Part shown: positions 37,845-46,519 of the stretch, piece after piece
Numbering within the stretch: the first letter of the stretch is position 1
Layout: each line of letters begins with the position of its first letter
Assembly (NCBI GenBank): GCA_937920345.1
Contig: CALGVA010000037.1
Location: forward strand, 31,819-95,818
Source of the DNA: an uncultured Lachnospiraceae bacterium
GTDB taxonomy: Bacteria; Bacillota; Clostridia; Lachnospirales; Lachnospiraceae
Length of the DNA: 64,000 nt
Reading direction: 5' to 3'
Notes under the pieces: model-generated
What the model saw: only the letters and a program-made list of their open reading frames with translations
Databases searched by the model: none
What the model was told of the DNA's origin: nothing
Position numbers and translations under genes: made by a program

Positions 37845-39737
37845 ATGGCATTTTTACCGATATCAAAAGAAGATATGAAGGCACAGGGCATAGAGCAGCT
37901 TGATTTTGTCTATGTGATCGGGGACGCTTACGTGGATCATCCGTCTTTCGGCCATGCCATTATCAGCAGAGTATTACAGTCTTGCGGTTACAGCGTGGGA
38001 ATTATTTCTCAGCCGGACTGGAAGGATGAGAAGAGTATCACGATCCTTGGCAGACCGCGGCTGGGATTTCTGATATCCGGCGGTAACATGGATTCCATGG
38101 TCAATCACTATTTTGTATCCGGCAAACACCGTCCGACCGACGCCTATACACCGGGCGGAGAACCTTATAAAAGACCGGATCACGCTACGGTGGTCTACGG
38201 CAATCTGATCAGACGGGTGTATAAGGACAGTCCGGTCATCATCGGAGGGATTGAGGCGAGTCTTCGGCGGCTGGCGCACTATGATTACTGGTCTGACAGC
38301 TTTAAGCGCTCCATTCTGCTGGACAGCCAGGCGGATCTGATCTCCTACGGCATGGGTGAGAAATCCATTGTGGAGATCGCGGATGCGCTCGCAAGCGGCA
38401 TTGCAGTGAAGGACATCACCTTTATTCCGGGCACGGTATACAAGACGAAAGAGATCGAGGGAATTTATGACGGCATACAGCTTCCTGCTTATGATGAGAT
38501 GAAAGCCAAACCGCGCAGGTATGCGGAGAGCTTTCAGATTCAATACTGTAATACAGACCCGTTTACCGGAAAGACGCTGATAGAAGCGTATCCGAACAGT
38601 GTCTATGTGGTGCAGAATCCGCCGCAGCCGCCGCTTACGACACAGGAGATGGACGCCGTCTACGATCTGCCCTATATGCGCACCTACCATCCGTCCTACG
38701 AAGAAGCCGGCGGCGTTCCGGCGATCGCGGAGGTAAAATTTTCACTGGTCAGCAACAGGGGATGTTTCGGCGGGTGTAATTTCTGCGCGCTCACGTTTCA
38801 CCAGGGACGGACGGTGCAGGTCAGAAGTCACGAATCTATTATAAAAGAAGCCGAACTGATGATACAGGACAAGGATTTTAAAGGCTACATTCATGACGTG
38901 GGCGGCCCCACGGCGAATTTCAGGCATCCTTCCTGTCAAAAGCAGATGACGCAGGGGGTGTGCAAGAACAGACAGTGCCTTTTTCCGGAACCCTGTCCCA
39001 ATCTGGAAGCGGATCATTCCGATTACCTGGCGCTGCTTCGTAAACTGCGGGCGCTTTCCGGCGTTAAAAAGGTGTTTATCCGTTCGGGAATCCGGTTCGA
39101 TTATCTGATGGCTGACCCCGATGATACTTTCTTCAGGGAGCTGGTGGAACATCATGTCAGCGGACAGCTTAAGGTGGCGCCCGAACATATCTCAGATGTG
39201 GTACTGTCCAGATTAGGCAAGCCGAAGAAAGAAGTCTACGAGCGTTTTGTAAGGAAATATTACAAGATCAATGAGCAGCTTGGCAAAAAGCAGTTTCTCG
39301 TGCCGTACCTGATGTCGTCCCATCCGGGCTCCACGTTGAAAGAGGCCATCGAACTGGCGGAGTATTTGCGGGATCTGGGATATATGCCGGAACAGGTGCA
39401 GGACTTCTATCCAACGCCTTCCACGGTGTCCACGGTCATGTACTATACAGGTATCGATCCGCGGAACGGGAAGCAGGTATATGTCTGCCGCAACCCGCAT
39501 GAGAAGGCAATGCAGCGGGCGCTGATCCAGTACCGTAATCCGAATAATTACGATCTGGTCAGGGAAGCGCTTATGAAGGGCGGAAGAGAAGATCTGATCG
39601 GATTTGATAAGAAATGTCTGATCAGGCCGCGGAAAATGGCGGATTCGAAACAGGGGCCAAAGCCGGCAGCCAGGAGCAGCGTGAAGAACCGCGGCAAGAA
39701 AAAGACAATCCGGAACGTGCACAGTAAGAAGAAATGA
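37845..39737 (+). CDS. YgiQ-family radical SAM protein
   Basis: The 630-residue protein has an N-terminal region with FLPISKEDMKAQGIEQLDFVYVIGDAYVDHPSFG, whose parts are the family hallmark. A radical SAM domain follows (from about 285) with cluster motif RGCFGGCNFCALTFHQGR (C-x3-C-x2-C), then a cysteine-containing insertion (CKNRQCLFPEPCPN) and a basic C-terminal tail. The reaction of YgiQ proteins is not established. ATG 37845 has GGAGG five bases upstream; a GTG at 37818 overlapping the HAD stop codon is a less likely start. A hairpin terminator follows. Confidence 0.92.
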   Translation: MAFLPISKEDMKAQGIEQLDFVYVIGDAYVDHPSFGHAIISRVLQSCGYSVGIISQPDWKDEKSITILGRPRLGFLISGGNMDSMVNHYFVSGKHRPTDAYTPGGEPYKRPDHATVVYGNLIRRVYKDSPVIIGGIEASLRRLAHYDYWSDSFKRSILLDSQADLISYGMGEKSIVEIADALASGIAVKDITFIPGTVYKTKEIEGIYDGIQLPAYDEMKAKPRRYAESFQIQYCNTDPFTGKTLIEAYPNSVYVVQNPPQPPLTTQEMDAVYDLPYMRTYHPSYEEAGGVPAIAEVKFSLVSNRGCFGGCNFCALTFHQGRTVQVRSHESIIKEAELMIQDKDFKGYIHDVGGPTANFRHPSCQKQMTQGVCKNRQCLFPEPCPNLEADHSDYLALLRKLRALSGVKKVFIRSGIRFDYLMADPDDTFFRELVEHHVSGQLKVAPEHISDVVLSRLGKPKKEVYERFVRKYYKINEQLGKKQFLVPYLMSSHPGSTLKEAIELAEYLRDLGYMPEQVQDFYPTPSTVSTVMYYTGIDPRNGKQVYVCRNPHEKAMQRALIQYRNPNNYDLVREALMKGGREDLIGFDKKCLIRPRKMADSKQGPKPAARSSVKNRGKKKTIRNVHSKKK

Positions 39738-39784
39738 TCGTGCGGCTTGGTAGAGAGGAACAGGAAAGATTGTGTGCACAATGA

Positions 39785-39830
39785 ACCGGCAGGCTCCTTA
39801 CGGGGTCTGCCGGTATAATATCTGTTTTCT
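39785..39830. terminator. Hairpin terminator between convergent YgiQ and TelA genes
   Basis: ACCGGCAG (39785-39792) pairs with CTGCCGGT (39807-39814), with inner CC/GG pairs, followed by ATAATATCTGTTTTCTT on the + strand. Confidence 0.7.
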
Positions 39831-39833
39831 TAT

Positions 39834-40994
39834 TTATGAAGTGCGGGAGGAGCGGCTGACGGCAAGAAGTTTCTGGCGCATCTCATCCTCGATCCGGACG
39901 AGTTCGTTTTCTGCGCTCTGTCGTTTGGCGCGTCCGTCTTCCTGAATCTTCATCACCTCATCCAGCGTGCTGATCAGCGTCTGGTTGGTAGCGGTCAGCG
40001 TCTCGATATCCACGATACCACGCTCACTTTCCCTTGCGGTTTCGATAGTGGCGGTTTTTAGCGCCTCTGCATTTTTCTTGAGAAGGGCATTAGTCATATC
40101 CGTCACTTCCTTCTGGGCCCTGGCGGCTTCGCTGGAGTGGTTTAAACCGATTGCGATCACCATCTGGCTCTTCCAGAGCGGAATCGTGTTCACGAGAGTG
40201 GATTGTATCTTCTCCGACATGGCGGTATCGTTACTCTGAATCAGACGAATTTGAGGCGCCATCTGCATGGCGATTGTTCTGGTCAGTTCAAGATCGTAGA
40301 TCTTCTTCTCGAAACGTTCGCACATGGCGGCATAATCGTTGGCTGCCTGCGTATCTTCGGGAAGAGAGCTCTGTTCCGCTTTCTGTAAAAGGGCGGGCAG
40401 TTCCACGGTTCTGGCCTGCTGCAGCTTCTGCTTGCCGGCGAGGATATACATGGACAGCTCCTTGAAATAATTCAGGTTCAGTTCATACATCTTGTCCAGC
40501 ATGGCGGCGTCTTTTAACAGGGTCACCTGATGATCTTCCATGACCTTACAGATCTTGTTAATATTTGCCTCCGCCTTGTCGTATTTGATCTTCAGGCCTT
40601 CCAGCTTATTACTGCCTTTCTTGAATAGTCCGAAAAAGCCTTTTTCTTCTTCCTCACCGAAGTCCTTCAGTTCAGTGACTACATCCGCCAACATCTGACC
40701 GATCTCACCCATATCCTTGGTGCGCACGTTATTCAGGGCGCTCTCAGAGAAATCCGCAATCTTTTTCTGACTGCCGGCACCATACTGCATCACCATCTGC
40801 GTGTTGGTAATGTCGATCTGCGCAGCGAAATCATCCACCATTTTCTGTTCCTGCGGCGTTAGTACCACCTCGGGTGTCTTAGACTCAGTCTCCGTTACAA
40901 AAAGCGGTGCGCTTTCCGCGATTTCCGTCTGTTCGAACGGCGCGAGCGTCAGGGAAGGCGCTTCCTTTAACATTTCATCGAGATTGTTGTCCAT
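39834..40994 (-). CDS. telA: TelA-family toxic anion resistance protein
   Basis: The 386-residue helical protein has the TelA/KlaA family core: FFGLFKKG after an acidic patch, long coiled segments, QIRLIQSNDTAMSEKIQSTLVNTIPLWKSQMVIAIGLN as the conserved C-terminal block, and Q-T-L-I-S-T-L-D-E-V near the end. Family members are linked to tellurite and other toxic anion tolerance and to envelope stress; the biochemical function is unclear. It lies 29 bp downstream of xpaC on the same strand, a pairing seen in many Firmicutes, and is probably co-transcribed. GGAGG is placed before its ATG. Confidence 0.9.
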   Translation of the reverse strand: MDNNLDEMLKEAPSLTLAPFEQTEIAESAPLFVTETESKTPEVVLTPQEQKMVDDFAAQIDITNTQMVMQYGAGSQKKIADFSESALNNVRTKDMGEIGQMLADVVTELKDFGEEEEKGFFGLFKKGSNKLEGLKIKYDKAEANINKICKVMEDHQVTLLKDAAMLDKMYELNLNYFKELSMYILAGKQKLQQARTVELPALLQKAEQSSLPEDTQAANDYAAMCERFEKKIYDLELTRTIAMQMAPQIRLIQSNDTAMSEKIQSTLVNTIPLWKSQMVIAIGLNHSSEAARAQKEVTDMTNALLKKNAEALKTATIETARESERGIVDIETLTATNQTLISTLDEVMKIQEDGRAKRQSAENELVRIEDEMRQKLLAVSRSSRTS

Positions 40995-41023
40995 TTACAA
41001 TTTCCTCCGTTTTTATTCTTTCA

Positions 41024-42391
41024 TTATGATGTTCCGGAACGGGATTCCGCGGCCATGATATCCATTTCGTTCATCAGTCCTTCACGGGCCAGCATAGTTT
41101 TAAGCACCTGTGCATCGGTGGTGGCATCCAGGACCGCGTCCTGAAAGAGATTGTTCAAAAGTTCCGTAAATGCCTGATTAATCGTATCCAGCGTGTTTTC
41201 AATTTCTGCCTTGGCGGCTATAATTTCATCTCCCGGAACGCTCACCCGGTCAAATTCCTCATAAGCCTCCACCAGCTTTAAGGTGGTGGGAAGGTAGTAG
41301 TCCATCAGCTTATGCATACGGTGCATCTGCCCGGGATGTTCCCGCACGCTGTCAAAAAGATCCTTTAACAGGTTTTCTAAGCGGGATAGCTTAGAAGAAA
41401 TTACTTCTCCCGGGATCTTGTCGTTCAAGTCACGGAGCTTGCCGACACATTCCATGCCCTCCGCAATCATGGCGTTTAATTCCGCTTCCTGTTCCGAAAC
41501 CGCTGTTCCTTGTCCGGAAGCTGCTTTAGGCATGTCCGTATTCAGAGGATTTGGCTGTGCGGAGAGTCTCTGGCTTTCCGCCTCCCGCATCTTACGGTTG
41601 TTTTCTGTCTCCAGATATTGTTTATAGATATTGTCGTTCAGCATAAAGCAGGTTTTCTTTTCATCCAGATGACCTTCGGGAAACATGCCGATCCGCATCA
41701 TTTGCTGTAAGTCTTTGATCACACGCCGCGCTTTCCGGCCTGTGCTTCCGGCCAGATGGGCGATTTCGCCGTACAGTTTGTGGCCGCACAGCGAGGCGTA
41801 ACGTTCCGCCAGCTTAAGACGTCTGCGCTGTCCGATTCCCAGCCGGATCATGCCGGCAAACAGTGCAAGGAAGAGCAGATTGACGGTCCATCCTGCTATG
41901 CTGGCTGTGCCTTCTGCTGCCACCACAACAAGATGCATAAGGGTGAACAGAAGAGTGAAACCAAGTCCGATTCCGCCAAACACCTGATACAGGACATTGG
42001 ATACATTTCCCACTTTTTTAAACTGAAAGGGAAGGAGGGCTGCAGGCTTCGGCGGTGCAGGTGCGTAGGGTGATGTCTGCCAGGAAGGTTCCGGCGGCGT
42101 ATTTTGAAAAGAGTGGTCCTGCCGATTGACGCTTTGCGTCCGCTGCTGGTACATCTGCTGTGCCTGTCGGCGGGCTTTTTCCTGTCTTTGCGCCTTTTCC
42201 TGCCGTCTTGTCTGTTCCTGTGTCTGCCTGCGCACCTGCTCCTGCGCCTGTCTGCCGACCTCATTTATGGCGTTCGTCACACTCTGGGAGACCAGTCTGT
42301 TCAACTCGCTGAAATCGCCGCTCTGCAGAGCATCCGACAGAGCATCCTTGATCTGTTCCCCTATGTTGTGTTCGCTCTGGTTGTCCTTCAT
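41024..42391 (-). CDS. xpaC: XpaC-like protein (5-bromo-4-chloroindolyl phosphate hydrolysis family)
   Basis: The 455-residue protein has an N-terminal amphipathic region, then a coiled stretch made almost wholly of Gln, Arg, Glu, Lys and Ala (about residues 45-90), a proline-rich linker, two transmembrane helices (about 135-185), and an XpaC domain with helical C-terminus (about 190-455; KLAERYASLCGHKLYGEIAHLA and HKLMDYYLPTTLKLVEAYEEFD regions). Despite the family name no phosphatase motif is visible. It is the first gene of a two-gene unit with telA. GTGAGG lies somewhat far (about 12 bases) before its start. Confidence 0.85.
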   Translation of the reverse strand: MKDNQSEHNIGEQIKDALSDALQSGDFSELNRLVSQSVTNAINEVGRQAQEQVRRQTQEQTRRQEKAQRQEKARRQAQQMYQQRTQSVNRQDHSFQNTPPEPSWQTSPYAPAPPKPAALLPFQFKKVGNVSNVLYQVFGGIGLGFTLLFTLMHLVVVAAEGTASIAGWTVNLLFLALFAGMIRLGIGQRRRLKLAERYASLCGHKLYGEIAHLAGSTGRKARRVIKDLQQMMRIGMFPEGHLDEKKTCFMLNDNIYKQYLETENNRKMREAESQRLSAQPNPLNTDMPKAASGQGTAVSEQEAELNAMIAEGMECVGKLRDLNDKIPGEVISSKLSRLENLLKDLFDSVREHPGQMHRMHKLMDYYLPTTLKLVEAYEEFDRVSVPGDEIIAAKAEIENTLDTINQAFTELLNNLFQDAVLDATTDAQVLKTMLAREGLMNEMDIMAAESRSGTS

Positions 42392-42471
42392 CTAAAATGA
42401 AACCTCACTGTACTAATAATTTTATGTATCTCAGATTACCACGGAGAATGCCTGCTTTTTGCAATTCTCTT

Positions 42472-42533
42472 GTATGAAGTATCAGATTTTCCCAGACGGC
42501 GTTTTTCAGGCGCCTTAGAAAATCTCTTCATAC
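42472..42533 (-). repeat. Branched palindromic element, inverted copy
   Basis: Outer stem GTATGAAG (42472-42479) with CTTCATAC (42526-42533); inner stem AGATTTTC (42484-42491) with GAAAATCT (42518-42525); tip GGCG (42498-42501) with CGCC (42511-42514). Read on the minus strand it shares TTTCTAAGGCG, then A-rich loop and CGCCG with the element at 56863-56940. Confidence 0.65.
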
Positions 42534-42622
42534 TAACCTACACGATTCCGCTTCGCGAAATCTTAAATCTATTATCCCACATTGCGCCTGGCTTCGCAAT
42601 AAAATTCATTTTTTCATTTGTG

Positions 42623-42651
42623 TTGCGGTTTGTGTATTGAGATTTTATAAT
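42623..42651 (+). promoter_or_regulatory. Promoter of the 42743 acetyltransferase gene
   Basis: TTGCGG (42623-42628), a 17-bp spacer and a perfect TATAAT (42646-42651); transcript start near 42658, leaving about 85 nt of leader. Confidence 0.65.
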
Positions 42652-42742
42652 AAGATAGAAACTGAAACCGGTAAGACAAAGATGATTTGGAACGTGTATA
42701 AAGAAACCTGCAAATACAATCAAATCGGATGAGGAAGCAGAG

Positions 42743-43228
42743 ATGAATATTGAACTAAAACCGGCATATGCCTATAAAGACGAAGTGAAAGTGCTGTTTT
42801 CTGAATATACGGACATGCTGATCGAAGGGGACAGCAGTTTTAAAGAATATCTGGATGTTCAGAATTATGACGAAGAACTGGAGCATCTTGAGTATAAGTA
42901 CGGATTACCTTACGGCAGGCTGTATCTGGCACATTATGAGAAAGCATTAGCCGGTTGCATAGGTCTTAGAAAAATTGATGCGGCGAACTGTGAGATGAAG
43001 AGGCTGTATGTCAGGCCGCAGTTTCGGGGAAAGCACATCGGGGAGTATCTTGTGGAGCATATCATTCGTGATGCAAAAGAAATCGGATATTCTTATATGC
43101 TGCTAGACACATTGCCTTTTTTACAAAGCGCCATACATATGTATCGGAAATACGGGTTTTATGAGATTTCCAGCTATAACGACAGCCCTATGGATACATC
43201 GATCTATATGAAGTTGGATTTACACTGA
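42743..43228 (+). CDS. GNAT-family N-acetyltransferase
   Basis: The 161-residue protein has the GNAT core: the acetyl-CoA pyrophosphate loop in VRPQFRGKHIGEYLVEHII (R-x-x-G-x-I/G pattern, about residues 90-110) after the beta-4 strand EMKRLYV, and the C-terminal AIHMYRKYGFYEI motif. The acceptor substrate is unknown. Ribosome site GAGGAAG is about ten bases upstream. It stands alone with its own promoter; the ECF sigma gene downstream has a separate promoter. Confidence 0.9.
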   Translation: MNIELKPAYAYKDEVKVLFSEYTDMLIEGDSSFKEYLDVQNYDEELEHLEYKYGLPYGRLYLAHYEKALAGCIGLRKIDAANCEMKRLYVRPQFRGKHIGEYLVEHIIRDAKEIGYSYMLLDTLPFLQSAIHMYRKYGFYEISSYNDSPMDTSIYMKLDLH

Positions 43229-43341
43229 TTTCTTATAGTATAGAATATACAAACGCATGAGGTGGAAACAATTGTGAAGGACTGGAATTGCGTTTGCAGT
43301 TTAGGAGGGGGACATTTATTATAAAGATCAGGAAAATTTTT

Positions 43342-43367
43342 TGTAACAAAACAGGGATCTGTCCGTC
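43342..43367 (+). promoter_or_regulatory. ECF-type promoter before the sigma/anti-sigma pair
   Basis: TGTAAC (43342-43347), 16 bp, CGTC (43364-43367, within CGTCTAA). This is the classical -35/-10 layout used by sigma-X/M/W-like ECF factors, and suggests that the sigma factor drives its own operon. Confidence 0.7.
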
Positions 43368-43402
43368 TAACCAATGAAATCACGGAAGAAGAGGTGATAT
43401 AC

Positions 43403-43906
43403 GTGGAGAAAGCGGCGTTTGAAAAACTGTATAAAACGTACTATATGCGGGTGTACTCTTATGTGATGGCACTTGCGGGAAAGACGCACATGGCAGAGGA
43501 AATCACGCAGGAAACGTTTTATAAGGCGTTTACCACAAGCGCTTCGTTTCGCGGGGAAGCAAACGCTGTGACATGGCTTTGTGCCATTGCCAGGAATCTG
43601 TTTATTGATGAAATGCGGCGGCAGGCAAAGCGCGCGGAAGCCATACCGCCCGATGCAGATGCCGACAGCGGTGTGAACATTGAGCGCGAAGTGGAGGATA
43701 AGGATACTTCTTATCAGGTTCATCAGGCTTTGCGTGAACTGGAAGAGCCATATCGGCAGGTGTTTGAACTGCGGATCTTCGGAGAGATGTCCTTCCGGGA
43801 GATCAGCGGTATCTGCGGCAGAACAGAAAGCTGGGCGAGAGTCACATATCACCGTGCCAAATGTAAGCTAATGGAAAGGATGGGGATTCATGAAACTGAA
43901 TTGTGA
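43403..43906 (+). CDS. ECF-family RNA polymerase sigma factor
   Basis: The 167-residue protein has region 2 (about 5-70: FEKLYKTYYMRVYSYVMALAG, AEEITQETFYKAF, then AVTWLCAIARNLFIDEMRR) and region 4 (about 105-160: LEEPYRQVFELRIFGEMSFREISGICGRTESWARVTYHRAKCKL), with a short linker. This is the usual ECF architecture. GTG 43403 is chosen because GAGGTG lies six bases upstream; GTG 43394 is an alternative only three codons longer. The gene overlaps the next by 17 bp, and the next encodes a zinc-finger membrane anti-sigma, so activity is probably released by an envelope signal. Confidence 0.93.
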   Translation: MEKAAFEKLYKTYYMRVYSYVMALAGKTHMAEEITQETFYKAFTTSASFRGEANAVTWLCAIARNLFIDEMRRQAKRAEAIPPDADADSGVNIEREVEDKDTSYQVHQALRELEEPYRQVFELRIFGEMSFREISGICGRTESWARVTYHRAKCKLMERMGIHETEL

Positions 43907-44864
43907 TGTTATAAAGGATTTACTTCCGCTCTATGCGGATCAGATATGCAGTGAGGAGAGCAGGACGCTTGTAGAGGAGCATCTGACGGAGTGTAAGGAT
44001 TGTTCCGTGCTTTTAGGACAGATGCGCAGCGAGGAGATGGAAAACAGTCTGGAAATAGAGACTGTGGACGTTCTTCACAGGCAGGCTGATTTTTTTAAAC
44101 GGAAATCTGCCGTGATCGGCGCGGCGATCGCCGGTGTTTTCATGATCCCGGTTTTAGTCTGCCTGATCGTGAATCTCGCAACCGGCGCGGCGCTTGACTG
44201 GTTCTTTATTGTGCTTGCCTCGCTTCTTACAGCGGCATCTTTGAGCATCGTACCGCTGATGATGCCGGACCATAAACTGCTCTGGACACTGGGGACATTT
44301 ACGGCAAGCCTGTTTCTGCTGTTCGGCGTGATCTGTATTTACACGCATGGGACATGGTTTTTTCTTGTATCGGCAACAGTGCTGTTCGGCCTGGCGGTCT
44401 GTTTTCTTCCGCCTGCAGTATATGCAGAACCGCTCAGAACGCTGCTTGGCAGTTATAAAGGGCTGACGGTGATGTCTGTCGATACGTTCCTGTATGTGCT
44501 GATGATGATCACTATAGGAGTGTATGTGAAATCGCCCGGTTTTGCGCACCTTGCACCGAAGATATCTTTTCCGTGTCTGTTACTTGCATGGTTTGTGTTC
44601 CTGCTGATCCGTTATGCGAAGTGCAACGGATTCCTGAAAGCAGGAATCTGTACAACGCTGATCGGGGTTTACAGCTTTTTCGCCAATTATCTGATCAACC
44701 TGTGGATCGGGAAGGAGCGTTCCATTCCCTCGTTCAGACCTTTTGACTGGAGAGTGGATGCGATCGACGGCAATATCAGGTGGTTTGTTCTGCTATGCTG
44801 CTGTGTTACGGGAATTGCTTTGATAATCCGCGGTATCATCGTGCAAACGAAGGAAAAGCATTGA
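43890..44864 (+). CDS. Membrane anti-sigma factor with HC2 zinc finger
   Basis: The 324-residue protein has an N-terminal zf-HC2 domain (about 1-45: CDVIKDLLPLYADQICSEES, then the H-x3-C-x2-C set in EEHLTECKDC), which holds the ECF sigma at the membrane in this family. About eight transmembrane helices follow (residues 72-318). The multi-helix membrane part differs from the single-pass form of RsiW and may itself be the sensor (inference). Its start overlaps the sigma gene by 17 bp, with GGAAAGGATGGGG upstream, so translation is coupled. Confidence 0.88.
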   Translation: MKLNCDVIKDLLPLYADQICSEESRTLVEEHLTECKDCSVLLGQMRSEEMENSLEIETVDVLHRQADFFKRKSAVIGAAIAGVFMIPVLVCLIVNLATGAALDWFFIVLASLLTAASLSIVPLMMPDHKLLWTLGTFTASLFLLFGVICIYTHGTWFFLVSATVLFGLAVCFLPPAVYAEPLRTLLGSYKGLTVMSVDTFLYVLMMITIGVYVKSPGFAHLAPKISFPCLLLAWFVFLLIRYAKCNGFLKAGICTTLIGVYSFFANYLINLWIGKERSIPSFRPFDWRVDAIDGNIRWFVLLCCCVTGIALIIRGIIVQTKEKH

Positions 44865-44874
44865 ATGCTGAAAG

Positions 44875-44906
44875 TTTCACTCCAAAACGATTGGAGCGTG
44901 TATAGT
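44875..44906 (+). promoter_or_regulatory. Possible MerR-type promoter before the 44960 gene
   Basis: TTTCAC (44875-44880), an unusually long 20-bp spacer, and TATAGT (44901-44906). The spacer is centred on the palindrome CTCCAA-AACGA-TTGGAG (44880-44896), the layout of MerR-activated promoters. The regulator is not identified. Confidence 0.4.
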
Positions 44907-44959
44907 AGACAAACTTCATATCAGTATATATGCTGTGTTTTGAAAACGGGGAGGAATTT

Positions 44960-45781
44960 ATGAAAACTCTGTATGTATCAGACTTAGATGGAACATTATT
45001 ACGAAGTGATGCCAGAACTTCTGAGTACACGAATCAGGTGATTAATCAATTAACATCAGAGGGGATACTTTTTTCTTATGCTACGGCCAGGTCATATCTG
45101 ACAGCTACAAAAGCAACAAAAGGACTGAATGCCAAAATACCAATCATTACTTACAATGGCGCTGTCATTTTGCAAAATGATACTTTTGATATTATTGCAC
45201 AAAATGCATTTTGCCCAAATGAAAAAGAAGAAATCTTAAATGCATTACTGTGTCGAGACATTTATCCGATTGTTTATGCTTACAGATCAGGTAAAGAAAA
45301 ATTCTCCTATCTTGTAAATAAATGCAATCGAGCTACAACGGAATTTTTATTGACTCGTAAGGGGGATGAAAGAGATACACCTGTTGCATCTGACAGTGCG
45401 CTGGGATTCGGAGATGTTTTCTATTTCGTTTGTATTGATGCATACGAAAAACTGGAACCACTATACATTCAATTTAAAGAAAAATATCATTGTATTTTTC
45501 AAACAGAAATCTATAGCGGGGAACAATGGTTAGAAATTGTACCCAAAAGTGTTTCAAAGGCAAATGCAATTTTACAATTAAAAGAGGATTTGGGAATTGA
45601 GTATATTGTCGCGTTTGGCGATGGGAAAAATGATATTGAAATGTTTGAAATAGCGGATGAATCATATGCCGTGGAGAATGCGGTAGACGAATTGAAAACA
45701 ATAGCTACCGGAATTATAGAAAGCAATGATTCTGATGGTGTAGCGAAATGGTTATATAATAAGTTCTACGCGACTGTATGA
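44960..45781 (+). CDS. HAD-superfamily Cof-type phosphatase
   Basis: The 273-residue protein has motif I YVSDLDGTLL, motif II YATARSY, a large C2-type cap (about 80-190), and the C-terminal motif GDGKNDIEMFEIADESYAVENA, all typical of Cof/IIB phosphatases acting on sugar phosphates or flavin nucleotides. The substrate is unknown. GGGAGGAA precedes ATG 44960. The coding sequence is clearly richer in A and T than its flanks (many AAA, ATT and TTT codons), as is the next gene, suggesting recent arrival of both. Confidence 0.9.
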   Translation: MKTLYVSDLDGTLLRSDARTSEYTNQVINQLTSEGILFSYATARSYLTATKATKGLNAKIPIITYNGAVILQNDTFDIIAQNAFCPNEKEEILNALLCRDIYPIVYAYRSGKEKFSYLVNKCNRATTEFLLTRKGDERDTPVASDSALGFGDVFYFVCIDAYEKLEPLYIQFKEKYHCIFQTEIYSGEQWLEIVPKSVSKANAILQLKEDLGIEYIVAFGDGKNDIEMFEIADESYAVENAVDELKTIATGIIESNDSDGVAKWLYNKFYATV

Positions 45782-45848
45782 TATATTCCAGTTTACCGGT
45801 TCCCGCAGAAAATCATCAAATCACAACCGGAATTTATGGAGATAATTT

Positions 45849-46340
45849 ATGAATATTAGTATTGAACCTATATTGATTGAACAGAAATCTGTTTTCATTC
45901 AGATGATGGAATTATATAACTATGATTTTTCGGAGTTTTCCGATGATGATATAAATGAATATGGATACTTTGGTTATTCACGTATTGACGACTATTGGAA
46001 TGAGGAAGGAAGATATCCTTTCTTTATTAGAATTGATAATAGACTTGCAGGTTTGGTTTTAGTAAGATCTTGCTGTGAATATAATAATTTGTCTAATCCA
46101 CACAATATAGCAGAATTTTTTGTTATGAAAAAATATCGCCGCAAAGGGGTTGGTAAAGTGGCTTCTATGAAGATTTTTGATATGTTTCCTGGCGGATGGG
46201 AAGTATCACAGTGGGCAAATAATCTGCCTGCTCAGAAATTTTGGAAACAGACTATCAGCGAGTATACAAATGAAAAATATGATACGTTTACCACACCAGA
46301 AAAGGATGTGGTTGGATTTACATTTTACAATACATTTTGA
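45849..46340 (+). CDS. GNAT-family N-acetyltransferase (AT-rich)
   Basis: The 163-residue protein has the acetyl-CoA loop KKYRRKGVGKVASMKIFDMF (about residues 96-115) following the strand AEFFVMK, and a C-terminal NNLPAQKFWKQTI motif in place of the common A-x-x-x-Y-x-x-x-G-F. The N-terminal half is acidic and aromatic (SEFSDDDINEYGYFGYSRIDDYW). Its pattern resembles predicted acetyltransferases of the YedL-like type. GGAG is eight bases upstream. It shares its AT-rich composition with the HAD gene before it. Substrate unknown. Confidence 0.85.
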   Translation: MNISIEPILIEQKSVFIQMMELYNYDFSEFSDDDINEYGYFGYSRIDDYWNEEGRYPFFIRIDNRLAGLVLVRSCCEYNNLSNPHNIAEFFVMKKYRRKGVGKVASMKIFDMFPGGWEVSQWANNLPAQKFWKQTISEYTNEKYDTFTTPEKDVVGFTFYNTF

Positions 46341-46519
46341 TGGATCTCAACCCTTTACAAAACATGATTTTGGTGTAAAATAGAAAATATAAAAATTGAG
46401 TTTTGCTTAATTTTTGAAATGGACGCAGGTTTCAACGGCTTGCGTCCAAGTTGTGTGTGATTATGATTTTGAATATACTTTATATCATATTTGCATATTT
46501 GAAAGGAATGAAATACGAC

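Larger units (their letters stand above)
42392..42742. other. 351-bp divergent intergenic region
   Basis: Contains the upstream region of xpaC (minus), one branched palindromic element (42472-42533), the imperfect TTC-loop hairpin GATTCCGCTTCGCGAAATC (42544-42562), and the promoter of the acetyltransferase gene (42623-42651). No open frame of interest is seen. Confidence 0.7.

Noticed and set aside
39834..42391. Tellurite-resistance island as a mobile element
   Set aside because: xpaC-telA is a common chromosomal pair in Firmicutes, and no transposase, integrase or direct repeats flank it.
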